NCBI GenBank assembly: GCA_008704415.1
Contig: VXIS01000367.1
Coordinates: 1-44,217, forward strand
DNA: 44,217 nt
From: Sphaerosporella brunnea
Lineage: Eukaryota > Ascomycota > Pezizomycetes > Pezizales > Pyronemataceae
Direction of reading: 5' to 3'
This document shows positions 30,801-41,253 of this stretch, one piece after another. Both the position numbers and the translations under genes were made by a program. Under the pieces are notes generated by a model. It saw nothing but the letters and a program-made list of their open reading frames with translations. It was not told the DNA's origin and searched no databases. Numbering within the stretch: position 1 is the stretch's first letter; the number at the start of each line of letters is the position of its first letter.

Positions 30801-31362
30801 AGCTCCGCTCAGCCCGCTGCATGAACTGCTGGCGCACAAAAAGCATCAAAAACATTCCGACCTATCCCTCGCCGCCAGCAAAAAAAAAAATCACCGTTCA
30901 TGCTCTCCCTACACAGGTGCTCCAGCACCCTCTTCTTTTGCCTCGATTGCATTCGTCGGTCTTCGCATTTGTGCCGCGCCGTGCGGTGGGTTTCTGGCAT
31001 AGTACGGTCTCATTGATCGCCCACAGTGTCCGGCTGCTCCTGCCTCTGGCAGCCCTCTACAAGTATCCACTCTTGCTGGGTTGATACCTATCACCGCTGA
31101 ACAGGGCCGAAAGGCGACGTGACCGGTGGAGAAGGACCCGGTCATCAGGTCGGGCAAGGATCAGATTGCTCAAGCTGCACAGTAAGAGAAAATGGCGGCG
31201 AATGCAGATTGCGACATCCGCAATGGCGCCAGTATCATCATCTCGAACACATGTCGACGTGGTTTGATGCGCCGATAATGCACGGTCCATTATATCTCAG
31301 TCGCCGGATTGATGATGGCCGGTGCACAATCCACCGTGACGATCATTTCAAAAAGAATGTCT
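27879..31362. other. Unrecognised sequence
   Basis: No gene that I can name. The best candidates are a minus-strand 112-codon ORF at 28996-29334 (VLIDDISWFDMFHLKYQGKV, RLVTEYHPET) and a plus ORF at 28117-28554. Both lack known motifs and neither has a clear leader. The former may be part of a decayed gene on the minus strand that extends to 28670, with a frameshift. Confidence 0.35.
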
Positions 31363-31370
31363 CTCGCAGC

Positions 31371-32210
31371 TAGTGTGGCAAACAAGCCGAGCCAGATCAA
31401 GCTCAAACCTCGAGCCCCGAGCCCAGGCAGGATCGAAGGAACATGTAGTTGCTCTCGACCAAGCTCGAAAACAAAACGTTTGGGATCAGGCGCGGCTTGA
31501 GTCTCTCGAGCTTGCGAGATAGAACACGATTTTACCGCTGATGCCCTCAGGGTGAGCACCCGTGAACCCGCCCACATCTTAACCCCCGACTGCTCCTCAA
31601 CCCCTGACCGCTCGTCCGCTCTCATTTCCTCCAGGCCCATACACAGCGAAGCATTTCAGCGGACCAGCAGCAAGCGCAGGGTGCACTGGCACAAGAAGAG
31701 GAACATGCCGTGCGGGTTTTCTACAAGGAGATTAATGGCCGTTGAGGTATGGCTTCAACTTTATCCTTGCGGTCTGGCAACATTATCACCAAGAATCGCG
31801 ACCGTGTCCTCGAGGAATCGAGTAAACACGTGGGATAAGTGGGGTTACGAAGATCCGCAGGTTATACCAGAGTCGAAGGCGGGTGAGAGTATTGTAGCCT
31901 CTCAGAGTGACCATGATGCCTTGGAGGGTGCAGATTCCGACGCAGTTGAGGCGCTGGACTTCTCTTCGGGTCTCTCCGACTTATCTGACTGATCTACGTG
32001 GCTTAACCACATAGTCGAAAATTTACATGGCCATGAACTGCTGGTTGCCCGCGTGCTTCCGCCTCAAAACATGATTTCGCTTCACCGGCTCGAGCTTTGA
32101 CTCGAGTCGCCTCTCGACCGGCCCGCTTTCGCGATGCGAGTCAGTAAAAGTGACGATCCGGATCGAGTGACAACTTGGGCTCGTTTCGAGCCGGTTTGTT
32201 TGCCACACCA
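31371..32210. mobile_element. 840-bp hAT element, transposase relic inside
   Basis: The ends TAGTGTGGCAAAC and, inverted, TGGTGTGGCAAAC match at 12 of 13 positions. Flanks CTCGCAGC (31363-31370) and CCCACAGC (32211-32218) agree at 6 of 8 positions. CTCGAGC-type words fill both subterminal regions. The plus strand shows FYKEINGR followed by TGA where Trp is expected, then SGNIITKNRDRVLEESSKHV, the hAT C-terminal motif, and an acidic tail ending SSGLSDLSD (31992). Core parts are deleted. Confidence 0.8.
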
Positions 32211-33184
32211 CCCACAGCGGGTCGCTCTGCCGGCCAGTGTTGCGCACCAGAGTCAAAACATGCAACGGATTCCGTTGTGGCGCGGATGTGGGCTGATTGC
32301 AAAGCCCGCCCGGCTGTTTCGGCTACGGCCATCAATGACGACAAATAAGACCACCGTGATTCAAACTGCTGCCATGAAATGAAAAGCCGATACAGACGTT
32401 TGCCGTGTAAAAGGATCACTGTGGGGGAACCACTAGACAGGAGTTTACTGTAACATTACAGGTCCTGAAAGCTGGTGAATGACTGAATATAATCGCGGGG
32501 ATTGAGTGCTTGAACATGGCGAAGAAGCGGTTGTGAGAGCGTGACTGAACGTGGCGCAAGGCGGTAAACGAGCTTCAGAAACGATCCTCGAGTTCGCACA
32601 ATTGGGTTTGAATTCAGCACCAGTTGAATGGAGCCTGGTGTGAGATTCCATGATGCTGTGAGCTGGGTTTGCCCGGTCGATGATAATTGGTGTCGATGGC
32701 AAGCCTCTGCATACGGTCTGCAATCTTGTCTTAAACCACGGCATTGTCCCTCAGGTGAATGCACTGGCCTAGAGCCAGCACTGTCGTGTTGGCTGCTGAA
32801 GACCTTTGCCGATTGAGTATGGAGTTGAGAGAGCAGTACGGAGGCAACCATGATAATTTACAGGAAGAGAGGACATAAGACAGGTCAAATACAAGATGAA
32901 AGTTGCGGCACCGAATGAAACTTCATGACGCGTGCGCAACCCAAGTTTTATCGACCCAATCCCGTTTAGAGTGATCCATTATGATTGCTCCAGCGAACCG
33001 TGGCCTAACCCTATTACCCTACAACCACACCCACCACCAACAAACTTTTATCTACCAGCACATTCCCCGCTACTACCTGAACAATCCTCAACCTCGTCAC
33101 AACGTCTACCAGAACAACCATCAACCTCCTCACACCCCCTACTCACAGCGAGTCCACAACCACTTCCTTCAGCGCGCTTCAAAT
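32211..33184. other. Upstream region of the HNH gene
   Basis: A minus-strand 131-codon ORF (32456-32851) has no recognisable domain. The last ~200 bases before 33185 are C/A-rich on the plus strand (CCACACCCACCACCAACAAAC), typical of a fungal 5' UTR. They happen to stay open in frame with the gene from 32981. Confidence 0.4.
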
Positions 33185-35262
33185 ATGACAGATTCAATCG
33201 CCGATGCGGCACCTCCTGGCGAAGCGGTCCAAGCGGCGGGAGGCTCGCGACTACGTAAATACCCCAAGTACACGCATTTCTGGAAGGTTCAGAACGTGCG
33301 CATCATCAGTCTCGAAGACGGCCAGTACCGCAGAACCGGCTTCCATCAGCACGCCGAGCCTTCGTTCAAGATCACATTCAAGATGCTGTTCAAGATGCTG
33401 GAGCTATCGTTCTTGATCCCGGACGCCAACGACGACGATCCTGACGGCGGCGTTGTGACAGTCCTTGTTCGTGCTGGCGATATACCCGGCGAAGTCTGGT
33501 TCTTCAACCGGTGGTGTGAGGATGCAGTCGACGAGGGGAACTATTATATCCTGATACACGACGGCGAGACTTGTGACGACGAAGCCTGCTTCAAGGCGCA
33601 AGACTGGAGAGGCGGAACGATCACCCATCATTTCGATCACTCCCGGTGGAACGAGGACAAGTGCTGGCTACCGGAGTGTTGCGAGACTGTGTTGCTCAGC
33701 AGTACCGCCCTCCAAAAAGAAGACCCTAAGCGAGGGAAGGATGGCTTCAGCGAGACAAAGGAAGCCAAGAAGTCGCAGGAAATCGACGACACGCAGGACG
33801 CTGACGCTGTGCGGGGCCGCGCACGCGCTGCGACTGAACAAAAGAAACGCGCGCCGACCAAAGCTCCGACAAAGAAGCGCGCCCCTACTTTGCGTGCGCG
33901 ATCTGTCGCCCGCAGTGTCAATAATGAGCTCGGCGATGGTGCTGAAGCACGGATCATGGCTAGTCTGGCGTCGCTTGACACAAAAATGGAATTGTTCAAA
34001 GAGGAAGTCAACAGTCGGCTTTCCGTGGTCGAGACCCATGTCCGTGCAATGAGGGAGGCGCAATACGAGTGCACTCAGGAGGAGCTCGACCGTTGCAACA
34101 ATATCAACTGTCAGGGAATCATACCAACCACACGCACTCCCGCCTTCCGTGTTGCTGTTGAGGCCCGACATCCCGAATGCTTGTTGTCCGGCGCCCGCAA
34201 CCACCCCGACGATCTCGCCCGCCAGGAGGGTGAGCTCACCGGTCCCGGGCTCGAAGCTGCCCACATCGTGCCGATAGGACGGCCGGATCTGTGGACTGAC
34301 GCGATGGCTGCCACGGTGCGATATTCCCGAAACAGATGGAAGATGGCTCAGATCGGGAAGTTCATCGACAACAACTGTGTGGAGAACGGCGTCATGTTGC
34401 GCGCCGACCTGCACAGGATGTTCGATCGCTTCTTCTGGAGCGTCCACCCGAAAACCAAGGTCGTGGTGGTCTTCGTTCCGATCCCGGAGATGATGCAGTT
34501 CCATGGCATGAAGGTGAACGCCAAACAGCGTGGATTTCCGCCTATGAAAATCTGGCAGTGTCATTGGGACCAGTGTGTGGTGCGTTGCATGAGGGCGGGC
34601 GCAGGAAATCCGGAAGATGAATACTATGATCGGAAGGACGCGGAGGCGACCACTACTGTTGCCGTGGTTACGGTAAGGAAGTCCCCATCATGGCCATCGT
34701 GCGTTGTTATTAACCATTCCTCAGGAAAAGATGGGCGACCTGGAGCTTTCTGACTCCCGACCCGGCCAACATGTGGTTGAAGGCATAGACGTAGCCGTGA
34801 CTGTATGACACTTCCCCCCCACTCCCGGACCCGCCGCTAACATCAGACAGGCAATGATGGATCAGCTGCAAGTGGCAGAGCATGCATCGCCGCGCGCGAC
34901 CGTACAGGTGCCCGCTGGTGTTGTCGGTCCCAAACCATTCGATCACATCAAAGCGAGCGAGGTTGCTCAGCCTGCCACAGATATCCAGGGCAGCGATCAG
35001 CACGAGAGCCCCGACGCCGTAAGTTGTATATTTTCCATGCCAAGTGCAGCAACTAACATTCATGCCGCAGGAGATGCACGCCTCCGACTGCTCGGACTCC
35101 GAATCATCGGACTCCGACTCAGCGGCTTCTTCAGGCCCACCGACGCCCCCGACGTATGCGGCCGCCGACGCAAAGCCCCCCATCTACTCCATCCCGAGCT
35201 TCGAGGAGCAATGCAAGGCGCAGATTCGCGGCAAGTTTAATGATGCCCGTTATATTTGTTAG
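33185..35262 (+). CDS. Four-exon protein with HNH nuclease domain
   Basis: Exons 33185-34672, 34725-34802, 34851-35018 and 35071-35262 are joined by introns of 52, 48 and 52 nt (GTAAGG...TCAG, GTATGA...ACAG, GTAAGT...GCAG). All keep frame, giving 641 residues. I chose the ATG at 33185 (MTDSIADAAPPGE) over the one at 32981 because the sequence between looks like a leader. Residues ~20-160 are a folded-looking unknown domain (HFWKVQNVRII, VWFFNRWCEDAV). Residues ~190-240 are basic (KKRAPTKAPTKKRAPT, a likely nuclear signal) and ~243-285 a coiled coil. Residues ~315-440 are an HNH_2-type domain: LEAAHIVPIG (H350), ENGVMLRADLHRMFD (N391, H400, D404). The tail is Ser/Asp-rich. HNH domains cut DNA with one metal ion; HNH_2 is common in fungi and occurs in effector-like proteins. 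Confidence 0.85.
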
Positions 35263-35462
35263 GGGTTGGTTCTTGCCTCTCCTGGGAGAGGGTTTTGTTC
35301 GATGCCGCGACGGGTGGTATTGGTTGTCTTTTTGTGGTAGTTGCGGCAGTGTGAATTGAATGCTTCTCATCCGCTTTTGTGTCGTATTCATCGGATTGTG
35401 CGTGCATTGGGGTATTTGTTGACCTGCAGGCGTCCATCCTGTGTTCGAGATTATCAACCAGT
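35263..35462. other. 3' region of the HNH gene
   Basis: T/G-rich, with no ORF of note, as expected for a terminator/3' UTR; no exact poly(A) site can be set. Confidence 0.3.
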
Positions 35463-36130
35463 TATCCTTAGCTCACAGCCTAAACGCGTACAAAACCAAA
35501 GCGTAAACATGACAACTGAATCTTCTAGTCGGCTCGCGCCCTTATGAGTATCGAACATGATCACGGATTGTGTCCGCGAATACCACGCAAACAAGACCGT
35601 GCCAGAAATCTGGTTGATCAGTCAAGGCTGATGCGACCAGATGAGGACACTGGGAATCGTGAGTGCCCATCTGCGCTCACCCCTAGCTAGTGATTGACAC
35701 GAGGCGAGCTCGTAGAGAGGCTCGAGTCAGCTCGTCCGATTTCCAGGCTAGGCACTGGCTCGAGCCATGCTCCAGCCGTCCGATTGTTTTTCACAAAGAT
35801 CCGAGGGACAGGGTGATACCAGCACGGGGACAGACGTACTGCTGGAGTCATAACCTGGTATCCTTAGGTCACAGGCTAAACATGTATAAAACCAAAGCGT
35901 AAAGATGGCCCCTCAATCTTCAAGCCGGCTCGCGCTATCGAACGTCATCACGGGTTCTTGACGCATACGATGCACAGGAGACCGTGCCAGAAATCTGGTT
36001 GATCAATCAAGGCTAGGCTCGGGTCAGCTCGTCCAATTCCCAGACTCGGCACAGGCTCGAGCCACGCTCGAGCCGTCCGATTTTTTTAACCAAAGATCTG
36101 GGGCACAGGGTGATACCAGCACGGGGGCGG
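35463..36130 (+). repeat. Direct duplication of a ~400-bp segment
   Basis: 35463-35628 (TATCCTTAG...TCACAG-CTAAAC, AAAACCAAAGCGTAAA, GACCGTGCCAGAAATCTGG, TTGATCA) recurs at 35857-36013. The following CTCGAGCC-rich part (35705-35836), ending AGGGTGATACCAGCACGGG, recurs at 36014-36126. TAGTGATTGACACGAG at 35688 equals the left end of the TAGTGAT hAT family, so hAT ends are part of the duplicated unit. Confidence 0.75.
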
Positions 36131-36155
36131 CATTGCTGGGTGATGTACATGTTAT

Positions 36156-36720
36156 TTAGTTTTGATATGCGTACAGATTGCAATAAGAGGTCCGACAGCC
36201 CTGAAGAGGAGTCCGCAACAGCCGCGGCAGCTTAATCCGCACCGTCCGCGGCGTCATGGTCACTATGAATCTCTGTAACGCCTCCAGCTGTACCCTCAAC
36301 TCTGACTCGGCGCCAGACTCACAGTCTTCAACGGCATCCACGCTCTGCTTTGCTGCGACTTGCTCGCGAAAAATGATTCTTGTTTCATAGACAGAGGCGA
36401 TGGAAGGTGAGCTCCGCTGCCCGCTGTGTTTGCGGCTTCAAGCTGCTTCATAAAAGGTATCTGGACGCAGGAATCAACGAGAGTTCTTTGAGCTTTAAGC
36501 ATCATACTTACGCCATTGTCCACTTACTTTCTTGCAGAACGCCTGCATGACATCGTTCTCTCTGTTAGCAGGACTGAGAGCGGCCGCCCGGTGTCCACGT
36601 CGGTGATCGACGCCGGTGGTGGTGTCCCAGGGGCGGTGGTGCTGGTTCAGTGGGCTGAGATGGCGCTTGATACAGTGAGATAGGTACGTCCACGGAACGA
36701 ACACAAGCTCGAGCCAGACA
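36156..36720 (-). pseudogene. hAT transposase remnant
   Basis: The minus strand shows NDVMQAFCKKVSGQWRK followed by GTAAGT, the counterpart of AFYKELSGRWGK and its splice donor at 2.5 kb. Farther down is an acidic segment (MDAVEDCESGAESE). CTCGAGCC words occur near 36708. No intact ends were identified; the left end at 35688 may belong to it. Confidence 0.5.
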
Positions 36721-36859
36721 TACCAGGGCTCATATGTCCGCTGTTTCTCCTTCGCTCACCGCTCCCACTTCAACCCACCAGCCCCGTCCAACGTCCTCTA
36801 CTCCATGGTAAGCATTCTCTACAGACTACCGGACCACCTAAAGGTCCTGGAAGGCTATC

Positions 36860-37590
36860 ACCAAGGTTCACTGGTCTCTGGTGGCCTGCTGGCTGGTACA
36901 TTGGCAGTGCACTCGGGTGGTACAGGGAGCTTGAAGTGCGCGGCTGGCTGGACTATGATGGGCCGCTGGATGTGTATGCTAGTAGTCCTCCATGCACAGT
37001 GTCTTCTAGGTGTCATTTACTCGGCGCTTTACCACAGCAATCTCACAGTATGTGGGATTTTAGACGGCCTGGTGTACAGCTTCAAGAAGAACAGTGCCTG
37101 TCAAGAGCGCACTCGGGACTCGTCTGTCACATCTCCTGCCTGCAATCTCACAATATCTGGACTTTAGATCGCCTCGCGTACAGGTTCAAGAAGCCCAAAT
37201 GAGGCGTTTGAGAGCACATTCGGGTGTCAGTTCTGCGTCCCTTACATTGCAGCCCCTGCCTGCAATCTCACAGTACCTGGACTTCTGGTTCGCCTGGCGT
37301 ACAGGTTCGGGACGAAAAGAGCCTTTTGGGGGTGCATTTGGGTATTGGTTCACTGATCGCTGGTAGCCTGCTGGTGTGTACATTGGCAGTGCGTTCGGGT
37401 AGTACAGGGAGATTACAGTTCTCTGTTCACCGGGATATCATTGGCCTGTCGATGTGAATGCTAGTAGTCCTCCATGCACCGTGTCTGTTAGGTGTTGCTT
37501 ACGCGGCACTTCACCACTGCAGTTTCACCGTATTTGGACTTCTAGGTCGCCTGGCGTACAGGTTCAACAACAAAAGAGGCTTTCGAGAAA
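36860..37590 (+). repeat. Degenerate direct repeats, ~230 bp twice, with four copies of a shorter motif
   Basis: 36872-37085 and 37361-37567 share GCCTGCTGG, TACATTGGCAGTGC, CGGGT-GTACAGGGAG, ATGCTAGTAGTCCTCCATGCA and CGCCTGGCGTACAGGTTC in order. The last motif, preceded by CAATCTCACAGTA-CTGGACTT, also occurs alone at ~37141-37188 and ~37264-37311. ORFs exist (36805-37167) but shift frame between copies, so I treat this as noncoding repeat. Confidence 0.75.
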
Positions 37591-37748
37591 CCAGAATCCC
37601 ATGTTGATAGAGCCGAGCGTCCATCCAGCATGCAGGGCGGCAATCCAGCACGCCACGATCCAATTAGATAGGTGCAAATTTCGCTCCTATCTAAGAAGAT
37701 AGTGAAGTTGCAGGCTTGTGATGCTGGCCCGCTTAAGAGCATCATGTA

Positions 37749-39128
37749 TGGTAATGGACTCAAGCCAAGCGAAGCCCGACACTTCGGCGAGCCAAGTCGG
37801 CTCGAGCCTGTTGCAGTGTTCCTCACCAGGCGGGGCGGTGTGCAGGTTTCCCTGGATGGTCTGCTATAGTCCAGTCCGCAGCACTGAAGCAATCCAGTCA
37901 GCGATTGATCCAGGACAGGAAAAACTGGTCCTTGAGTTCGGAGGACCAAACCAGCCAGCCGTCCTGACTTATGTAATATCGATATGGAATGAGCCTGAAC
38001 GTGCCAGCGGTGCGCATCATGGTGGGGCGAACATGCGCCGAAGAACAGAAAATCTCAATCTTTGCCGCCGTGACTGTACCGTAACGGCCGGCCGCTGCAA
38101 CTTACCACTGCAAATTTCCACCACCTGCCAACGTCATCAACCCTCGTCTCTCGCGACCGGGCCCTGAGACCCTGAATAAAAACTCTAATTGTCATCAAAC
38201 TGTAAGTCACTGACTACGTGCGAGATTGGACCCTGAGCACCGTGATGGACTCATCAGTGCAAACCATGCTGGTATTACAGAGGTTGAGAAGATGCTCCAG
38301 GTGCTCTGTGTTCAGCAACTCAATGGGGGCACGGTTTAATAGCCTGAGGGTGAGGCATAAAGAATTATTGGAGCGCGCGGACGATACATTGACGCGGGCG
38401 GTTTGTATATAAAATTCTTATGTAATACATTACTCCAGTGGAAGTATGCAGTTCATACCTCCCGAAAGAACTGCTGGTCCCAGGCAATCTCTCGAACTGG
38501 ACTGCATGATTTGGTTCAGATCCGGTCCGCGCTCAGGACTGGCCGGACTGGACAGTGAGGAACACTGGCCTGTTGCCTGATGAGCCGGGCTTTTGCTCAA
38601 GCCTCTTTGGTTATAGCTAGCTAGCTAGGTAGGAGGACATATCCCGCTGGCGGGCCAAGATGAAAAGTGCCAGCCCAAGGCGGGTTGATTGCCAACATTC
38701 TGTGGAATTCCATCAGCGCAGTTTTACTGCTCCAACGCTGGCTCGATGACTGGGAGCTTCACGGTGTCAATAATATTTCTACAAACAACAGGGATGCCGC
38801 TGATGAGTATAGAGAGGTCAAGGATGCTTTCAATAGCGAGTAGGGTCACCGGTCACAGCACGGGTTACTCTCAGTCATAATACCCTACCAGAGCGAAGGC
38901 GGGGATGGTGCAAATGGTGTTGGACATGGTGGCCATGGTGATGACCAGGAGCATCCGGACGAGGGCGACGGGAGGGACTGGAGGCACAGCAGAGCAGGAA
39001 AGCGATCTAGAAAGCTTTTATTCCGGATCAAATCTATGGGATGTTTATCAGGATAGCGACCTATAGCGACGTCTCTAAAATCTGTCGGTATGTACAACCT
39101 CTTATTTACCAGCTTGTGTCCATCACTA
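37749..39128. mobile_element. hAT element of the TAGTGATGGAC family, split by another hAT
   Basis: CACTTCGGCGAGCCAAGTCGGCTCGAGCCTGTTG (in parts) and, after the insert, TTATAGCTAGCTAGCTAGGTA and GGGTTGATTGCCAACATTCTG follow the element at 27085-27878 in order. The right end GTCCATCACTA is at 39118-39128. The left end, TGGTAATGGAC at 37749, has two changes, and no target duplication is visible. The inner region reads GGLIANILWNSISAVLLLQRW. The element is older than its insert. Confidence 0.75.
37814..38567. mobile_element. 754-bp non-autonomous hAT, nested
   Basis: Perfect 13-bp terminal inverted repeats, CAGTGTTCCTCAC and GTGAGGAACACTG, are flanked on both sides by a perfect 8-bp duplication GCCTGTTG (37806-37813 and 38568-38575). 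Removing the insert and one duplication restores the older element collinear with 27085-27878. No transposase ORF. The perfect ends suggest a recent insertion. Confidence 0.95.
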
Positions 39129-39255
39129 GCCGCAGGCGTCAGTAGTCGGCCTCGCCAAAGGGGTAGCATAGTCTCATCTTTTACATATGTCATGCCTGCA
39201 AGCGGCAGAATACAATATGATTCAAACATAAAAAAGCTACAGGCTTGGTGGTTGT

Positions 39256-39282
39256 GCGGGATCAGTTGAAGCCCACTCGCAG
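39256..39282 (+). repeat. Isolated copy of the 40.4-kb repeat
   Basis: GTGCGGGATCAGTTGAAGCC matches the repeat array at 40390-40590. Confidence 0.7.
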
Positions 39283-39289
39283 ATAATAA

Positions 39290-39426
39290 GGATGCGTTTG
39301 GACGCCCGTGGTCGGGTAAACTGTGGTTTAGAGAAACCATGCGTGCGACCACAGTCATGCTTTTACCACTGCGGGTGCTTGTGGTGGCGGTCGAATCGTG
39401 GTCGAAGTCGGCGTCCACACGCACCC
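39290..39426. mobile_element. 137-bp MITE-like element
   Basis: GGATGCGTTTGGACGCC at the left pairs with GGCGTCCACACGCACCC at the right (15 of 17 positions). It is flanked by TAA on the left and TTA on the right, so the target duplication is unclear. Internal GTGGTCG/CGACCAC words add secondary structure. Confidence 0.6.
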
Positions 39427-40389
39427 TTAAGACTGTAATACTTCCCGTAAGTCTATTGGGGCCGCAAAGCAAATCTGGCGCGCAATAGGTAAGGGTAGCT
39501 ATCCGACCGACAGATGCAGCGATAGATGATTGCGGTCCCCACCCCTTGGCTCTAATAGAAGGGCGATAGACGAATAAATTGGCATCTTACCGCGCCTTTG
39601 TCGTCGCCCCTCTTTTGATTTTTTAGTTTTAATCATATTGCATTCGGCCGCTTGCGGCCATGGCATGTTGATACAGATTGATCGCCACCCCTGGGTACAT
39701 GTCCTACTGTAGCGCCCGTTCCTCGGAAGAAAATACATGAAGGGAAGCAACAGCAGATTCGTAATGGACAAAGGAGACAGGATTCGCCCTAATTCGGCCA
39801 CATTCCTACACTCATGTTGCTCAAAACGTACCTAACCGCCTCCGTGCATCAATCGTCCGCCAGAAAATCCCTCACAGACGTATTCGTCTTCCTTCTCTTG
39901 TTTGCTCCGTTCTCAGTGGCTTCAGCAACCGTGCCATGTGTTCTTGTCCTCACCGTTGGCATATTTGAAAAAGGTGGTTCCTGGTCTGAGCTGGCTTTGC
40001 ATGCAGAACCAACACTTATTATTGTCCTGCCTGCTGTTGCGGCAGAGGTACGGGCCCATCGGGGCTTTGTGCGGTCGTAGTTGGAAGAAGCTTGCCGCCG
40101 GGGTGTCGTCGCCCCTCTCGTTGTTGTTGAAATGTAAGTATCGGCAGCATCCCCGGCATGGCGGACCCGCAGCTCACAGCTACTGTTAAATTTCAGCGGG
40201 TCCCATGCCCACCATGGACCGGCACTTCTTCGTCTCCTGCGGTCTTCACAGTTCGTAGGGCAATGGCAACGTCGGTTTTTTGATCAATCTCCCGGGAAGC
40301 ACCCCGCGCTATTACACTGCTATCCCAAATTTCCCCACTTGCTATGCAGCCCCGGGACGAATTCCACTTTGTTTATGTAAATTGAGAGG
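39427..40389. other. No recognisable gene
   Basis: ORFs at 39499-39801 (minus) and 39814-40189 (plus, two frames) show no motif that I can name. One plus frame contains a Cys cluster (YYCPACCCGRG) near 40020-40050 that might be a lost zinc finger, but it has stops nearby. Confidence 0.3.
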
Positions 40390-40590
40390 TTGCGCGGGTC
40401 AGTTGAACCCCACTTGCAGATGCTCAGAATGTGTTGATGCTAATTGCGTGATTGTGCCGCGTCAGTTGAACCCTGCTTGCCAAACTGTATTTATGCAGAT
40501 TGGGAGGTTTTTTGGAGTCAATTGAACCCCACTCGCACTGTATTCATGCCAATCGCGGGTTGTGCGGGATCAGTCAAACCCCGCTCGCCA
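40390..40590 (+). repeat. Four spaced repeats with core GTCAGTTGAACCCC
   Basis: Copies at about 40398, 40461, 40516 and 40570 share [GA]TCA[GA]T[TC][GA]AACCCC[AG]CT[TC]GC, 54-63 bp apart, with a related spacer (GAGGTT, GCGGG, TTGTGC). Confidence 0.8.
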
Positions 40591-41253
40591 ACGTAGGAAC
40601 ATCTGTCATTGCGACCCGGAATTCCTCATTCCACCAGACGTCGAGAGAGGAATCCTGCACCGCTTCTGCATCGAAGGTTCCCAGTGATTTTGGTGGTGGA
40701 AGATTGCCGAATCCATCATATAAGGAGACATATCCTCGTGTCCTCCTGGTTGGACCAGCGCGCACTCAACTCCTATTCCAAAACACTGCCCTCCCCCTTC
40801 TTGCTCCTTCGCCGGTTACTCCATCAAACACTAAGTGAGCTCCTTCCATCCATCCCGAACCACCAACGATATCGAACCCATCCCGCTCCGACTCAATCTT
40901 TGAATCCGCAGACGCTCGATGGGATCACATCGAATATTCATCATCCGATGCCGTGTCCAACACAGAGTTCAAAGTTCAACCGTTGACCAGCAAGGAAAGG
41001 AAATTGGCCCAATGGAAAGAAAGAAACTGACAAAATAGACGCGACCATGCCTATAAGCCACACAAGGAGGAACGGACGCCAGAAGCTCTATCTTTCATGG
41101 TGGGGGGAGGGCATCCGGATCTTCCAAGCATGTAGCCGTCATAAAGGTCGAGCGGAGACCCAAGCTCGCACAGGAGACGGAAGGTAAATGATTTGATCAT
41201 ACTGATCCATACTGAATGATTTCAAACGGATTGGGGGTCGAGGCAGCGGCGCA
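40591..41253. other. No recognisable gene
   Basis: A 125-codon ORF (40609-40986) overlaps others and lacks motifs. C/T-rich runs at 40785-40870 could be a leader of the gene fragment that follows. Confidence 0.3.

Noticed and set aside
33668..34564. 298-codon minus ORF opposite the HNH gene.
   Set aside because: It is open because of codon bias of the plus-strand gene; no leader or motif of its own.
36805..37202. Overlapping ORFs with repeated words as a repeat protein gene.
   Set aside because: The copies fall into different frames and contain stops, so the repeat is not kept at protein level.
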